NCBI RefSeq assembly: GCF_022763305.1
Contig: NZ_JALEGT010000035.1
Span: 1 to 64,000, forward strand
DNA from: Marivita sp.
GTDB taxonomy: Bacteria > Pseudomonadota > Alphaproteobacteria > Rhodobacterales > Rhodobacteraceae
Direction: 5' to 3'
DNA length: 64,000 bases
How positions within the stretch are numbered: position 1 is the stretch's first letter; each line of letters begins with the position of its first letter. The notes under the pieces were generated by a model. The model was not told the DNA's origin and did no database searches. It worked only from the letters and a program-made list of their open reading frames with translations. Position numbers and translations under genes: made by a program. Positions 16,150-24,927 of this stretch are shown here, in pieces.

Positions 16150-16977
16150 ATGCCGCACCGTGCCGTTCGCAAGACACTTGGTCCATCGCCGCTGGATGCG
16201 GCGGCACAGACGCGGGATCTGAACATCCTCGGCATTGTCGAAGAGGCGATCCGGCACCGCGAGGTGCGGCTGGCGTATCAGCCCGTGGTCCAGGCCCGGC
16301 AACAGGATCAGGTCGCGTTTTACGAAGGGCTGATCCGGGTCGTTGATCCGACCGGGCGCATCATACCCGCCGGGCAGTTTATTGAGGCGATCGAAGAACG
16401 CGAAAGCGGGCGTCTTCTGGATTGCCTTGCGCTCGAGCATGGGCTGCGGATGCTCGGGAAAAGTCCGGGCCTGCGTCTGGCGATCAACCTGTCGGCGCGG
16501 TCGATCGGCTATCCCAAATGGCGCAAGGTGCTGGAGCGCGGGATGGCGCGTGATCCCTCCGCTGCAGAGCGCCTGATCCTCGAAATCACTGAAGCCTCGG
16601 CCATGCTGGTGCCGGAACTTGTGGTGCAGGCGATGCGTGATCTGCAGCGTCTGGGCATCAGTTTCGCGCTTGATGATTTCGGGGCGGGCTATACCGCGCT
16701 GCGCTACCTGCGGGAATTCCAGTTCGACATTCTCAAGATAGACGGTCAATTCATACGCGGCATCGCAACGGACACCGACAATCAGGTGCTGACCCGGGCC
16801 ATTCTCGCCATTGCACAGCAATTCGACATGTTCACCGTTGCCGAATTCGTCGAATCCGAGTCGGATGCGCACATGCTTGGCCAGTTGGGTGTCGATCTGC
16901 TTCAGGGCTACTATTTCGGGGCACCCACAGTCGATCCCCCCTGGCGCCCGGTCGAGGCACGCCGCGTCATGCACTGA
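16150..16977 (+). CDS. EAL-domain cyclic-di-GMP phosphodiesterase
   Basis: A stand-alone EAL protein of about 275 residues. The signature Glu is in YEGLIRV (EGL instead of EAL), with further catalytic segments NLSAR, LEITE, LDDFGAGY, ILKIDG, FVESE and LQGYYFG. With this set, hydrolysis of cyclic di-GMP is likely. I favour the ATG at 16150, which has GAGG 5 nt upstream; ATGs at 16057 and 16111 would add up to 31 residues. No sensor or GGDEF domain is attached. It diverges from rpsD. Confidence 0.88.
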   Translation: MPHRAVRKTLGPSPLDAAAQTRDLNILGIVEEAIRHREVRLAYQPVVQARQQDQVAFYEGLIRVVDPTGRIIPAGQFIEAIEERESGRLLDCLALEHGLRMLGKSPGLRLAINLSARSIGYPKWRKVLERGMARDPSAAERLILEITEASAMLVPELVVQAMRDLQRLGISFALDDFGAGYTALRYLREFQFDILKIDGQFIRGIATDTDNQVLTRAILAIAQQFDMFTVAEFVESESDAHMLGQLGVDLLQGYYFGAPTVDPPWRPVEARRVMH

Positions 16978-17165
16978 TCCCACCAACCGGCGCCATGACC
17001 CTACGTCAACTCCGCCATGCGCAAACGGCCTGAGACACCCTGTCCGGTATGCGACAGTCCACCATTCCGATAGGAGGGCGCGAGAAGGGGTCTGGGGCCA
17101 TGGACGCAAATCCGCGATAATCGCCATGGAATCACATCTGGACCATGACTTTGGTGGAGGGACAC

Positions 17166-18341
17166 ATGACCAACGTCGTTATCGCATCCGCCGCTCGGAC
17201 AGCCGTTGGCTCGTTCGGCGGTTCTTTTGCAAACACACCGGCACATGATCTGGGCGCAGCCGTGCTGAACGCGCTGATCGAACGCGCGGGCATCGAGAAG
17301 GAAGCTGTTTCCGAGACGATCCTCGGTCAGGTTCTTACTGCGGCGCAGGGTCAGAACCCGGCGCGTCAGGCGCATATCAATGCCGGTCTGCCGCAGGAAA
17401 GCGCGGCCTGGGGCATCAACCAGGTCTGCGGATCGGGCCTGCGGGCCGTTGCACTGGGCGCGCAGCACATCATGCTGGGCGATGCGGACGTGGTCTGCGC
17501 CGGTGGTCAGGAAAACATGACGCTGTCGCCCCATGCCGCGCATCTGCGCGCCGGTCACAAGATGGGTGATGTCAGCTACATCGACACGATGATCCGTGAC
17601 GGTCTTTGGGACGCGTTCAACGGCTACCACATGGGCCAGACCGCCGAAAACGTCGCCGAGAAATGGCAGATCAGCCGCGAACAGCAGGACGAGTTCGCTG
17701 TCGCGTCGCAGAACAAGGCCGAAGCCGCGCAGAAAGCGGGCAAGTTCGACGACGAGGTGATCGCCTTCACCATCAAGACCCGCAAGGGCGACATCGTGGT
17801 CGACAAGGATGAATACATCCGCCACGGCGCAACCATCGAAGCAATGCAGAAACTGCGCCCCGCCTTCACCAAGGACGGTTCGGTCACAGCCGCCAACGCC
17901 TCGGGCCTGAATGACGGTGCAGCAGGCGTTCTTCTGATGAGCGAAGAAAACGCGGCCAAGCGCGGCATCACACCGATGGCCCGCATCGCATCTTACGCGA
18001 CCGCCGGTCTTGACCCGGCAATCATGGGCGTCGGCCCGATCCATGCCTCGCGCAAGGCGCTCGAGAAAGCCGGTTGGTCGGTTGGCGATCTGGACCTGGT
18101 CGAAGCCAACGAAGCCTTCGCGGCGCAGGCCTGTGCCGTGAACAAGGACATGGGCTGGGATCCGGCCATCGTGAACGTCAACGGCGGCGCGATTGCCATC
18201 GGCCACCCGATCGGCGCATCCGGCGCCCGCGTTCTGAACACGCTGCTGTTCGAAATGCAGCGCCGCGATGCCAAGAAGGGTCTGGCGACCCTGTGCATCG
18301 GTGGCGGCATGGGCGTTGCCCTCTGCGTCGAGCGGGGCTGA
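17166..18341 (+). CDS. phaA: Acetyl-CoA C-acetyltransferase (beta-ketothiolase)
   Basis: A 391-residue biosynthetic thiolase. The acylated Cys is in [10 protein letters not shown] (residue 88), the His in [12 protein letters not shown] (about 348) and the second Cys in [10 protein letters not shown] (about 378). It condenses two acetyl-CoA to acetoacetyl-CoA, the first step of polyhydroxybutyrate synthesis. GGAGG lies 5 nt before the ATG at 17166. phaB follows after 157 bp, with a terminator between, so the two are separate transcripts or partly coupled by read-through. Confidence 0.96.
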   Translation: MTNVVIASAARTAVGSFGGSFANTPAHDLGAAVLNALIERAGIEKEAVSETILGQVLTAAQGQNPARQAHINAGLPQESAAWGINQVCGSGLRAVALGAQHIMLGDADVVCAGGQENMTLSPHAAHLRAGHKMGDVSYIDTMIRDGLWDAFNGYHMGQTAENVAEKWQISREQQDEFAVASQNKAEAAQKAGKFDDEVIAFTIKTRKGDIVVDKDEYIRHGATIEAMQKLRPAFTKDGSVTAANASGLNDGAAGVLLMSEENAAKRGITPMARIASYATAGLDPAIMGVGPIHASRKALEKAGWSVGDLDLVEANEAFAAQACAVNKDMGWDPAIVNVNGGAIAIGHPIGASGARVLNTLLFEMQRRDAKKGLATLCIGGGMGVALCVERG

Positions 18342-18365
18342 TCCGGCACGCTGGACCACCACATC

Positions 18366-18392
18366 AGGGGCGCCGTTGTGCGCCCCTTTTTT
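18366..18392 (+). terminator. Terminator of phaA
   Basis: AGGGGCGC pairs with GCGCCCCT across a 6-nt loop, followed by TTTTTT. It separates phaA from phaB, 24 bp after the phaA stop. Confidence 0.9.
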
Positions 18393-18414
18393 CTGGCCCG
18401 CTACAAAATGACCC

Positions 18415-18448
18415 GCATGCATTGCGCAATAATGTTGCGCATCCATGC
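18415..18448. promoter_or_regulatory. TGC-rich dyad upstream of phaB, candidate PhaR site
   Basis: TGCGCAA (18423-18429) and TTGCGCA (18435-18441) form a perfect dyad around TAATG, inside a wider imperfect one with outer arms GCATG and CATGC. It lies 58 bp before the phaB start. PhaR repressors of PHB genes bind TGC-rich sites, so this is a candidate. No phaR gene is in the window. Confidence 0.4.
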
Positions 18449-18498
18449 GCGGATATATAACAACCTTACTTGAACAGACCACCCGAGAGGAGATTTCC

Positions 18499-19221
18499 AT
18501 GGCACGTGTAGCACTCGTCACCGGCGGCAGCCGCGGCATCGGCGAAGCCATTTCCAAAGCACTCAAGGCCGAAGGCTATGACGTCGCAGCCACCTATGCC
18601 GGCAACGATGAAAAGGCCGCCGCCTTTACAGCGGAGACCGGCATCAAGACCTACAAATGGAACGTGGCCGATTACGAGTCGTCCAAGGCCGGCATCGCGC
18701 AAGTGGAGGCCGATCTGGGCCCAATCGACATCGTGGTCGCCAACGCGGGCATCACCCGTGACGCGCCATTCCACAAGATGACCCCCGAGGCGTGGAAAGA
18801 GGTGATCGACACCAACCTGACCGGCGTGTTCAACACCGTGCACCCCGTCTGGCCCGGCATGCGCGAGCGCAAGTTCGGCCGCGTAATCGTCATTTCCTCG
18901 ATCAACGGTCAGAAGGGCCAGTTCGGTCAGGTGAACTATGCCGCGACCAAGGCGGGCGATCTGGGCATCGTCAAGTCGCTGGCACAGGAAGGCGCGCGCG
19001 CCGGTATCACCGCGAACGCGATCTGCCCGGGCTATATCGCCACGGAAATGGTCATGGCGATCCCCGAAGAGGTGCGCCAGAAGATCGTCGCGGGCATCCC
19101 GGCGGGCCGTCTGGGCGAACCCGAGGAAATCGCGCGCTGCGTCGTGTTCCTTGCGTCCGAGCAGTCGGGCTTCATCAACGGCTCGACCATTTCGGCCAAC
19201 GGGGCGCAGTTCTTCGTCTGA
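18499..19221 (+). CDS. phaB: Acetoacetyl-CoA reductase
   Basis: A 240-residue short-chain dehydrogenase, exactly the usual PhaB size. It has the cofactor loop TGGSRGIG, NAGI, the catalytic Ser in VISSINGQKGQFGQ and the YxxxK-type segment NYAATKAG. It reduces acetoacetyl-CoA to (R)-3-hydroxybutyryl-CoA with NADPH for PHB synthase. The ATG at 18499 has GAGGAG 6-7 nt upstream; an earlier in-frame ATG lies in the regulatory region. The polymerase phaC is not in the window. Confidence 0.96.
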   Translation: MARVALVTGGSRGIGEAISKALKAEGYDVAATYAGNDEKAAAFTAETGIKTYKWNVADYESSKAGIAQVEADLGPIDIVVANAGITRDAPFHKMTPEAWKEVIDTNLTGVFNTVHPVWPGMRERKFGRVIVISSINGQKGQFGQVNYAATKAGDLGIVKSLAQEGARAGITANAICPGYIATEMVMAIPEEVRQKIVAGIPAGRLGEPEEIARCVVFLASEQSGFINGSTISANGAQFFV

Positions 19222-19241
19222 GCCACGCTTTCGGTTTTCGG

Positions 19242-19275
19242 AAAGGCCCGCCTGCTGCGCGGGCCTTTTCTTTTT
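19242..19275 (+). terminator. Terminator of phaB
   Basis: A 10-bp stem AAAGGCCCGC/GCGGGCCTTT with a 7-nt loop, followed by TTCTTTTT. It lies 20 bp after the phaB stop. Confidence 0.92.
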
Positions 19276-19299
19276 CTGCGGCGCGGATTAGCGGAAGAC

Positions 19300-20163
19300 A
19301 TGACCCGCGCCACCGCCACAGCCATCGGATTTGTCGCCGTCCTGCTTTGGGCGCTTCTGGCGCTGTTCACCGCCGGATCGGCCCCGGTTCCGCCCTTTCT
19401 GCTCAACGCGTTGACCTTTGCCATTGGCGGCGCGGTGGGCGTGGTCTGGGTGGTCGCGCGGGGGCGGATGGCGGTGCTGCGCATGGTGCCGTGGACCGTC
19501 TACGCCTTCGGAACGGCGGGCTTGTTCGGCTATCACGCGCTTTACTATTCGGCGCTGCGCCTTGCTCCGCCCGCCGAAGCGGGGTTGATCGCGTATCTCT
19601 GGCCCTTGTTCATCGTGCTGTTTTCCGGGCTGTTGCCGGGGGAGCGGTTGCGCATGGGACATATCGTGGGCGCGCTGGTGTCTTTCGCTGGAGCCGCGCT
19701 TATTGTCTTACGCAACGGGTTCAGCTTTGAGGCATCGGCCACACCCGGCCTGATCCTTGCCGGGTTCTGCGCGCTGACATGGAGCAGCTATTCCGTCCTT
19801 TCGCGCCGCCTTGGCACCACACCGACCGAAGCCGTCGCGGTGTTCTGCGTGCTGACGGCGATCCTGTCTGTTCCCCCACATCTGATCTTTGAAACAACCG
19901 TCTGGCCGAGCAGTGCGTTCGGCTGGGTGTCGGTGGTGGCGTTGGGCCTTGGTCCGGTGGGGTTGGCGTTCTACGTCTGGGACATCGGCGTCAAAAAGGG
20001 TGACATTCAGGTTCTGGGGGTCGCAAGCTATGCCGCGCCCTTGCTGTCGACGCTGGTTCTGATCGTGGCGGGGTTTGCGGTCTCGTCTTGGCAACTGGTG
20101 GCGGCCGCGGTGCTGATCACTGTCGGTGCCGGGATCGCAGCGCTGGCATCGCGCCGGGTTTAA
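19300..20163 (+). CDS. EamA/DMT-family transporter (aromatic amino acid exporter YddG-like)
   Basis: A 287-residue inner-membrane protein with about ten hydrophobic segments arranged as two EamA repeats (roughly 5-135 and 150-285). The motif YLWPLFIVLFSGLLPGERL after the fourth segment recalls YddG-like exporters. The substrate cannot be read. It stands alone between phaB and the dioxygenase pair, on the same strand, 104 bp before the next gene. Export of a metabolite or aromatic compound is a guess from family. Confidence 0.85.
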   Translation: MTRATATAIGFVAVLLWALLALFTAGSAPVPPFLLNALTFAIGGAVGVVWVVARGRMAVLRMVPWTVYAFGTAGLFGYHALYYSALRLAPPAEAGLIAYLWPLFIVLFSGLLPGERLRMGHIVGALVSFAGAALIVLRNGFSFEASATPGLILAGFCALTWSSYSVLSRRLGTTPTEAVAVFCVLTAILSVPPHLIFETTVWPSSAFGWVSVVALGLGPVGLAFYVWDIGVKKGDIQVLGVASYAAPLLSTLVLIVAGFAVSSWQLVAAAVLITVGAGIAALASRRV

Positions 20164-20266
20164 GTGCGGATTTGCACAAAATTGGCGCGCTGACGGGTAT
20201 TTATGTGCGCTGAGTTGCAGCTAGATACGGATCCGAACAGAAACGCGGACAAACGGGAGACCCGAC

Positions 20267-21199
20267 ATGATCACCCAGATCAACGGACTTCATCACGTGA
20301 CCTCAATCGCCAGCGGGGCACAATCGAACAACGATTTCTTTACCAAGACGCTGGGCCTGCGCCGGATCAAGAAGACGGTCAATTTCGACGCGCCCGAAGT
20401 GTATCACCTCTATTACGGCGATGAGGCGGGCACGCCCGGCACCGTGATGACCTATTTCCCCTTCCCCAACGCACGGCGCGGCCGCCCCGGCACGGGCGAA
20501 GTGGGGATCACCGGCTTTGCGGTGCCCAAGGGCAGCCTGCCCTACTGGCAGGAGCGGCTGGCGACGTTCGACGTCAAAAACATGCAGACCGAAACCACGT
20601 TCGGCGAAAACCGCTTGCGCTTTGACGGGCCGGACGGTGACGGGTTTGTTCTGGTGGAAACCGAGGACGATGCCCGCGACCCGTGGACCAACAACGGTGT
20701 GCCCGCCGATGCGGCCATCCGGGGCTTCCACAGCGCCGACATGCGCCTGCGCGATGCAGCGGCCAGTGCCGAACTGCTGAAATACATGGGCTACGAAGAA
20801 CTGGATCGACAGGACAACGTTACCCGCTTTCACGTGCCCGGCGGCAATGAGGCCAACGTGATCGACATCACGCAGGTCAATGCGCCCGGTGCGGATCAGG
20901 GAGCCGGATCGGTGCACCACATCGCGTTTTCCGTCGATAATCGGGAAAAGCAGCTTGAGGTGCGCAAGGCTCTGATGGACACGGGCTATCAGGTGACGCC
21001 TGTGATCGACCGCGATTACTTCTACGCGATCTATTTCCGCACGCCCGGCGGGGTGCTGTTCGAAGTCGCCACCAACGAGCCGGGCTTTGACAGGGACGAG
21101 GATACGGCCCATCTGGGCGAAGCGCTCAAGCTGCCGACGCAGCATGAACATCTGCGTCAGGTTCTGGAAGAAAAGTATCTGGAGCCGATCGTTGACTGA
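20267..21199 (+). CDS. Ring-cleaving dioxygenase, MhqO/MhqE-like (two VOC domains)
   Basis: A 310-residue protein with two vicinal-oxygen-chelate modules (about 1-130 and 150-280). Metal-ligand candidates lie in GLHHVTSIA near the N-terminus, SVHHIAFSV in the second module and the Glu in GVLFEVATNEPGF. The family includes Bacillus MhqA/E/O, induced by hydroquinones and thought to open the ring, and bacterial hydroquinone dioxygenases. The next gene overlaps it and encodes a carboxylesterase of MhqD type, the same pairing as in Bacillus. The substrate is inferred. Confidence 0.88.
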   Translation: MITQINGLHHVTSIASGAQSNNDFFTKTLGLRRIKKTVNFDAPEVYHLYYGDEAGTPGTVMTYFPFPNARRGRPGTGEVGITGFAVPKGSLPYWQERLATFDVKNMQTETTFGENRLRFDGPDGDGFVLVETEDDARDPWTNNGVPADAAIRGFHSADMRLRDAAASAELLKYMGYEELDRQDNVTRFHVPGGNEANVIDITQVNAPGADQGAGSVHHIAFSVDNREKQLEVRKALMDTGYQVTPVIDRDYFYAIYFRTPGGVLFEVATNEPGFDRDEDTAHLGEALKLPTQHEHLRQVLEEKYLEPIVD

Positions 21200-21788
21200 C
21201 TACATCATACGCGAAACCAAGGGCACGTCCGGCGCGCCCCTGGTGTTTACCTTCCACGGAACAGGGGGCGACGAAACACAGTTTCACGGCCTCGCCGAAC
21301 AGCTTTGGCCGGGGGCGCATGTGGTGTCGCCGCGCGGTGACGTGTCGGAACACGGGATGAACCGGTATTTCCGACGCACAGGCGAAGGTGTCTATGACAT
21401 GGACGATCTGGCCAAGCGGCGCGCGGCGATGGCCGGATTCATCCGGTCCAGGATTTCCGAGACCGGGGCGACGCGCGTGATCGCGCTTGGCTATTCCAAC
21501 GGCGCGAATATCGCGGCGGCGGTGGCCTTTGTAGACCCTGATCTGTTCACCGATGTGATCGCCATGCACCCGCTGATCCCGTGGACCCCTGCCCCGCAAC
21601 CGGGCCTGGCGGCAACACGCTGGCTGATCACGGCAGGCGAACGCGACACGATCTGCCCTGCACCGCTGACACGGTCCCTGACCGAGTACCTTCGTGCGCA
21701 AGGGGCTGATGTAACCGAACACTGGCACCCCGGAGGACACGAATTGGTGCACTCCGAGGTTCAGGCGATTCAGGATTTTCAGATATGA
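21192..21788 (+). CDS. Alpha/beta hydrolase, MhqD-like phospholipase/carboxylesterase
   Basis: A 198-residue serine hydrolase. The nucleophile is in GYSNGANIA, an oxyanion segment in FHGTGGDE, the acid in ITAGERD and the His near the C-terminus in PGGHELV. The only start that keeps the conserved N-terminus (TDYIIRETKGTSG) is a TTG at 21192, preceded by GGAG 7 nt upstream and overlapping the dioxygenase stop by 8 bp. The pair therefore looks translation-coupled, probably acting on quinone-derived products or esters. A terminator follows at once. Confidence 0.86.
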   Translation: MTDYIIRETKGTSGAPLVFTFHGTGGDETQFHGLAEQLWPGAHVVSPRGDVSEHGMNRYFRRTGEGVYDMDDLAKRRAAMAGFIRSRISETGATRVIALGYSNGANIAAAVAFVDPDLFTDVIAMHPLIPWTPAPQPGLAATRWLITAGERDTICPAPLTRSLTEYLRAQGADVTEHWHPGGHELVHSEVQAIQDFQI

Positions 21789-21813
21789 AAAAGCCCGGGG
21801 GGAGACCCGGGCT
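21788..21813. terminator. Bidirectional terminator between mhqD-like gene and ydcH
   Basis: AGCCCGGG (21792-21799) pairs with CCCGGGCT (21806-21813) over 6 nt. An A-run on the left supplies a T-tract for the minus-strand ydcH transcript. The two genes converge on it. Confidence 0.82.
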
Positions 21814-21821
21814 GTCACCAT

Positions 21822-21983
21822 TTACGAGAGGCGTTCGATTTCTTCTTTGAGTCGGAGTTTCTGCTTTTTCAGCGACGCGATCATCAGGTCATCCGTTCCT
21901 GGTGCGCGTTGGGCCTGTTCGACCTCTTCAGACAGGGTTTGGTGCTTCCGCTTCAGTTCCTGAAGATGTGAAGTCAAGCTCAT
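21822..21983 (-). CDS. YdcH family (DUF465) small coiled-coil protein
   Basis: A 53-residue, highly charged, helical protein starting MSLTSHLQELKRKHQTLSEE, with heptad-like leucines throughout and ending EEIERLS. This matches the YdcH/DUF465 family of short coiled coils, found in nearly all alphaproteobacteria with unknown role. AGGAGGAC stands just before the ATG at 21983. The gene is alone and ends at the shared terminator. Confidence 0.88.
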   Translation of the reverse strand: MSLTSHLQELKRKHQTLSEEVEQAQRAPGTDDLMIASLKKQKLRLKEEIERLS

Positions 21984-22064
21984 GAAGTCCTCCTGTGACT
22001 GATTGGATCTTCAGTCGATCACAGTTTTACAAATCTGTCACGCTGCACCCGCACGGTTGGTAAA

Positions 22065-22871
22065 TTATAGCCGATTGCGCCGCATCTGATGGCTCTTTAG
22101 GTCGGGAAACGGCAACGATTGGGGCGACCTCAAGACTTTTGACACGGTCTCGGTATACGAATCGGCATCGCGCTCGTGGTTGTCACCCCGATGCAGAACC
22201 AGCGGGGGGTGTGCGACGAAGGCCGCCCTGCGTTCCTTGCGTCCCCGCAAGAGGACAAGCCGCGCCGGACGCAAACTGCGCGGGTGGATCGGCCAAAGCT
22301 CAAGCGCACCCAGACAGCCGAAGAACGCGCTCATCAGTTCGGGCAATCGGTCTGCCCGCTGGATGAAGGTCGCCGCCCCACCCGGCTTGAGCCGCTTCGA
22401 CGCAACGCTCACCCATGTCTCGAGCGGCAGTGCGCCAGCGCGGGACACGGCACGTTCGTGGGATCGGGGCGCCACCGCGCGGAAATTCTCGAAATAGGGC
22501 GGGTTGGCGATCACATGATCGAAGCGCTGGGATTTCACGTCTGCGGGAAGGTTGGACAGATCGGCACAGTACACGGACCCGGCCAAACGGTTGTCATCCA
22601 GATTGCGCTGCGCCAGCGCGGCGTAGGCAGGTTGCATTTCAATGCCGGTGCAGTTGAGACCGGGCACCCGCGTCGCAAGGCAGGCCAGCGCGGCACCGCC
22701 CCCACATCCAAGTTCCAGCACCGTCTCCCCGGCTTTTGCCGGGATGGATGCGGCCAGAAGCACCGGATCAACCCCGGCGCGATACCCATCTTTCGGTTGC
22801 CACAGACGCACCGCGCCACCCAGAAAATCGTCGCGGGACAGTTCCTCCCCCGCGAAGGGTTCAGTCCTCAA
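22065..22871 (-). CDS. tRNA1(Val) (adenine37-N6)-methyltransferase-like protein (TrmN6 family)
   Basis: A class I SAM-dependent methyltransferase of about 268 residues. The SAM motif is LELGCGGGAALACLA and the adenine-N6 catalytic motif is NPPY (in HVIANPPYFENF). The family methylates A37 of a tRNA or related positions. I propose the TTG at 22871, which puts FLGGAVRLWQPKDGYRAG near the N-terminus as in relatives; it overlaps the DUF2007 stop by 11 bp. A start up to 14 codons upstream is possible. The C-terminal 45 residues (from about VLHRGD) are the usual poorly conserved tail. Confidence 0.84.
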   Translation of the reverse strand: MRTEPFAGEELSRDDFLGGAVRLWQPKDGYRAGVDPVLLAASIPAKAGETVLELGCGGGAALACLATRVPGLNCTGIEMQPAYAALAQRNLDDNRLAGSVYCADLSNLPADVKSQRFDHVIANPPYFENFRAVAPRSHERAVSRAGALPLETWVSVASKRLKPGGAATFIQRADRLPELMSAFFGCLGALELWPIHPRSLRPARLVLLRGRKERRAAFVAHPPLVLHRGDNHERDADSYTETVSKVLRSPQSLPFPDLKSHQMRRNRL

Positions 22872-23076
22872 ACTTGACACCGTACTCGCGCAAGACACGT
22901 CTTGCGTCATCAATCTCGTCGCTGCGCACCATCAGGCGGCGCGGCAAGATGCCGATAGACCCTTCGAGGACGCTCATGTTTACGTCCAATTCAAAGCTGT
23001 CTATACCCTCGTCCTCAAGCACGGCTCGGGCGAGCGGTATCAGTGTGATGTCATTGGTGCGCAAAAGCTCTTCCAT
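22861..23076 (-). CDS. DUF2007 domain protein
   Basis: A 71-residue protein, MEELLRTNDITLIPLARAVLEDEGI at the N-terminus, with a conserved centre MSVLEGSIGILPRRLMV. This is the DUF2007 fold, called a putative signal-transducing protein from its PII-like shape; no function is proven. The start at 23076 is chosen because relatives begin M-x-E-L; an ATG two codons upstream is equally placed and neither has a clear ribosome site. It overlaps the methyltransferase gene and diverges from the polyprenyl synthase. Confidence 0.85.
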   Translation of the reverse strand: MEELLRTNDITLIPLARAVLEDEGIDSFELDVNMSVLEGSIGILPRRLMVRSDEIDDARRVLREYGVKFED

Positions 23077-23132
23077 GACCATGATGTAGGAACACCGGGC
23101 CCGCTTTGTCGAGCCTTCCTGAAGGAATGGTG

Positions 23133-24131
23133 ATGATGTTGGATAAACCAAGTCAGAAACCGCATGATCGTCTGGCAGAGGCGTTGGCGGATGATATGGC
23201 GCATGTGAACGCTCTGATCCGAACGCGTATGGCCTCGGAACATGCGCCGCGCATTCCGGAAGTCACCGCGCATCTGGTCGAGGCGGGCGGCAAGCGTCTG
23301 CGTCCGATGCTGACCCTGGCCGCTGCGCGCATGTGCGGCTACGAGGGCGACAACCATGTGAAACTTGCCGCAACGGTTGAGTTCATCCACACAGCGACGC
23401 TGTTGCATGACGACGTGGTGGACGAGAGCGAAAAGCGACGGGGACGGCCCACGGCGAACCTGCTGTGGGACAACAAATCCAGCGTTCTGGTCGGCGACTA
23501 CCTGTTCGCGCGGTCCTTCCAGTTGATGACCGAGACCAACAATATCCGCGTGCTGCGCATCCTGTCCGATGCGGCGGCCACCATTGCGGAAGGCGAGGTC
23601 TTGCAGATGACGGCGGCGCAGGATCTGCGCACGACCGAGGCGATTTACCTCCAAGTCGTGCGCGGCAAGACGGCAGCGCTGTTTTCGGCGGCGACCGAAG
23701 TGGGCGGCGTGATTGCCGATATGGACGACGCGCAGGTGAAGGCGCTGTTCGACTACGGCGATGCGTTGGGGATCGCGTTCCAGATCGTCGATGACCTTCT
23801 GGATTACTGGGGGTCCGATGCGACGGGCAAAAACGTGGGCGACGATTTCCGCGAGCGCAAGCTGACGTTGCCGGTGATCAAGGCGGTGGCCCTGGGCGAC
23901 GACGAAGAGCGTGCGTTCTGGAAGCGGACCATCGAAAAGGGCCGTCAGGAAGACGGCGATCTCGAACACGCCATTGAGCTCTTGACCAAGCACGGAACGC
24001 TCGAGGCGACACGGGCGGAAGCGAATGACTGGATCGCCAAGGCGCGTACGGCTCTGGCCAGCCTGCCCGCGCATCCGATCCGCGATATGCTCGACGATCT
24101 GGCCGATTACGTGGTGGCGCGGGTCAACTGA
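23133..24131 (+). CDS. Long-chain polyprenyl diphosphate synthase (octa/decaprenyl)
   Basis: A 332-residue trans-prenyltransferase. The first Asp-rich motif is LLHDDVVDES, the second IVDDLLDYWG, with GGKRLRP before them. Small residues (Thr-Ala-Thr) stand before the first DD motif, consistent with a long product, so the likely role is the ubiquinone side chain (C50 in this group). GAAGGA lies 6 nt before the ATG at 23133; neighbouring ATGs at 23127 and 23136 are alternatives. The 3' end overlaps ispE on the other strand by 8 nt. Confidence 0.92.
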   Translation: MMLDKPSQKPHDRLAEALADDMAHVNALIRTRMASEHAPRIPEVTAHLVEAGGKRLRPMLTLAAARMCGYEGDNHVKLAATVEFIHTATLLHDDVVDESEKRRGRPTANLLWDNKSSVLVGDYLFARSFQLMTETNNIRVLRILSDAAATIAEGEVLQMTAAQDLRTTEAIYLQVVRGKTAALFSAATEVGGVIADMDDAQVKALFDYGDALGIAFQIVDDLLDYWGSDATGKNVGDDFRERKLTLPVIKAVALGDDEERAFWKRTIEKGRQEDGDLEHAIELLTKHGTLEATRAEANDWIAKARTALASLPAHPIRDMLDDLADYVVARVN

Positions 24132-24927
24132 TCTCTGCGCCAAAAGTTTGCGTTGCGACCACCCACCAGTCGGGACGCGACGCGGATATGCGTGTCTGTG
24201 CAGCGCTTGCTGCATCCTTATCCGGGTAGATGCCGAAGCAGGTCGACCCCGAACCGGACATGCGCGCAAGCTGTGCATCCTCCAGCGCGGCAAGCGCCTC
24301 GGATATGACGGGTGCATAGGCGATTGCCGGGTCTTGCAGATCGTTGCGTTGGGCGGCCAGCCAAGCGAGCCAGTCACCTTTCGTGGGCAGCGAGTCCATC
24401 GGCGGATTGTCCTTACGGATCAATGCGCCAAAGACATCCACAGTCGGAACATGCGCGCCGGGATTGACCAGCACCAGCCAAAAGCGGGGGCATGTGGGAA
24501 TGTCGGTCAGCACATCACCGATCCCCTGCATGCGCTGCGGGCCCTGTCCCAGACAGACCGGCACATCCGCTCCTAGGCCCGGCGCCAGGTCTGGCCGTCC
24601 AATCGCCCGCAGGATCGCCGCCGCGTCCGATGATCCGCCCCCGATCCCGGCCCCGTGCGGAAGGTTCTTGGTCAAGGACACCTCGGCGGTCACTCCCGCA
24701 CGATCCAGCGCTTTCCAGACAAGGTTGCGTGCATCTTCGGGCACACCCGAGGAGAACGGTCCATCAACGGTCAAAGACATCCGTTCTGCTGGAAGAACCG
24801 ACAGAACGTCGCCGACATCGGCAAAGACCACCAGTGAATCAAGCAGGTGATAGCCATTGGCCTGCTGGCCGGTCACATGCAGGGCAAGGTTGATCTTGGC
24901 GGGCGCGAATTCAGTCGCTGCTGTCAT
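24124..24927 (-). CDS. ispE: 4-diphosphocytidyl-2-C-methyl-D-erythritol kinase
   Basis: A 267-residue GHMP kinase of the MEP isoprenoid pathway. It shows the start motif FAPAKINLALHVTGQQANGYH and the ATP-binding loop LPHGAGIGGGSSDAAA, with the third motif MSGSGSTCFG near the C-terminus. It phosphorylates CDP-methylerythritol. The ATG at 24927 overlaps the end of the TPR gene by 17 nt, so it is the second gene of that transcript. It converges with the polyprenyl synthase, another isoprenoid gene, with an 8-nt overlap. Confidence 0.95.
   Translation of the reverse strand: MTAATEFAPAKINLALHVTGQQANGYHLLDSLVVFADVGDVLSVLPAERMSLTVDGPFSSGVPEDARNLVWKALDRAGVTAEVSLTKNLPHGAGIGGGSSDAAAILRAIGRPDLAPGLGADVPVCLGQGPQRMQGIGDVLTDIPTCPRFWLVLVNPGAHVPTVDVFGALIRKDNPPMDSLPTKGDWLAWLAAQRNDLQDPAIAYAPVISEALAALEDAQLARMSGSGSTCFGIYPDKDAASAAQTRISASRPDWWVVATQTFGAEIS

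Noticed and set aside
17001-18566. 521-codon open frame on - opposite phaA
   Set aside because: Antisense to a thiolase with complete active-site residues. The translation has no family features.
22872-22913. Earlier ATG start for the TrmN6-like gene
   Set aside because: It would add 14 residues overlapping deep into DUF2007 with no conservation; the TTG at 22871 places the conserved N-terminus correctly, though this is not proven.
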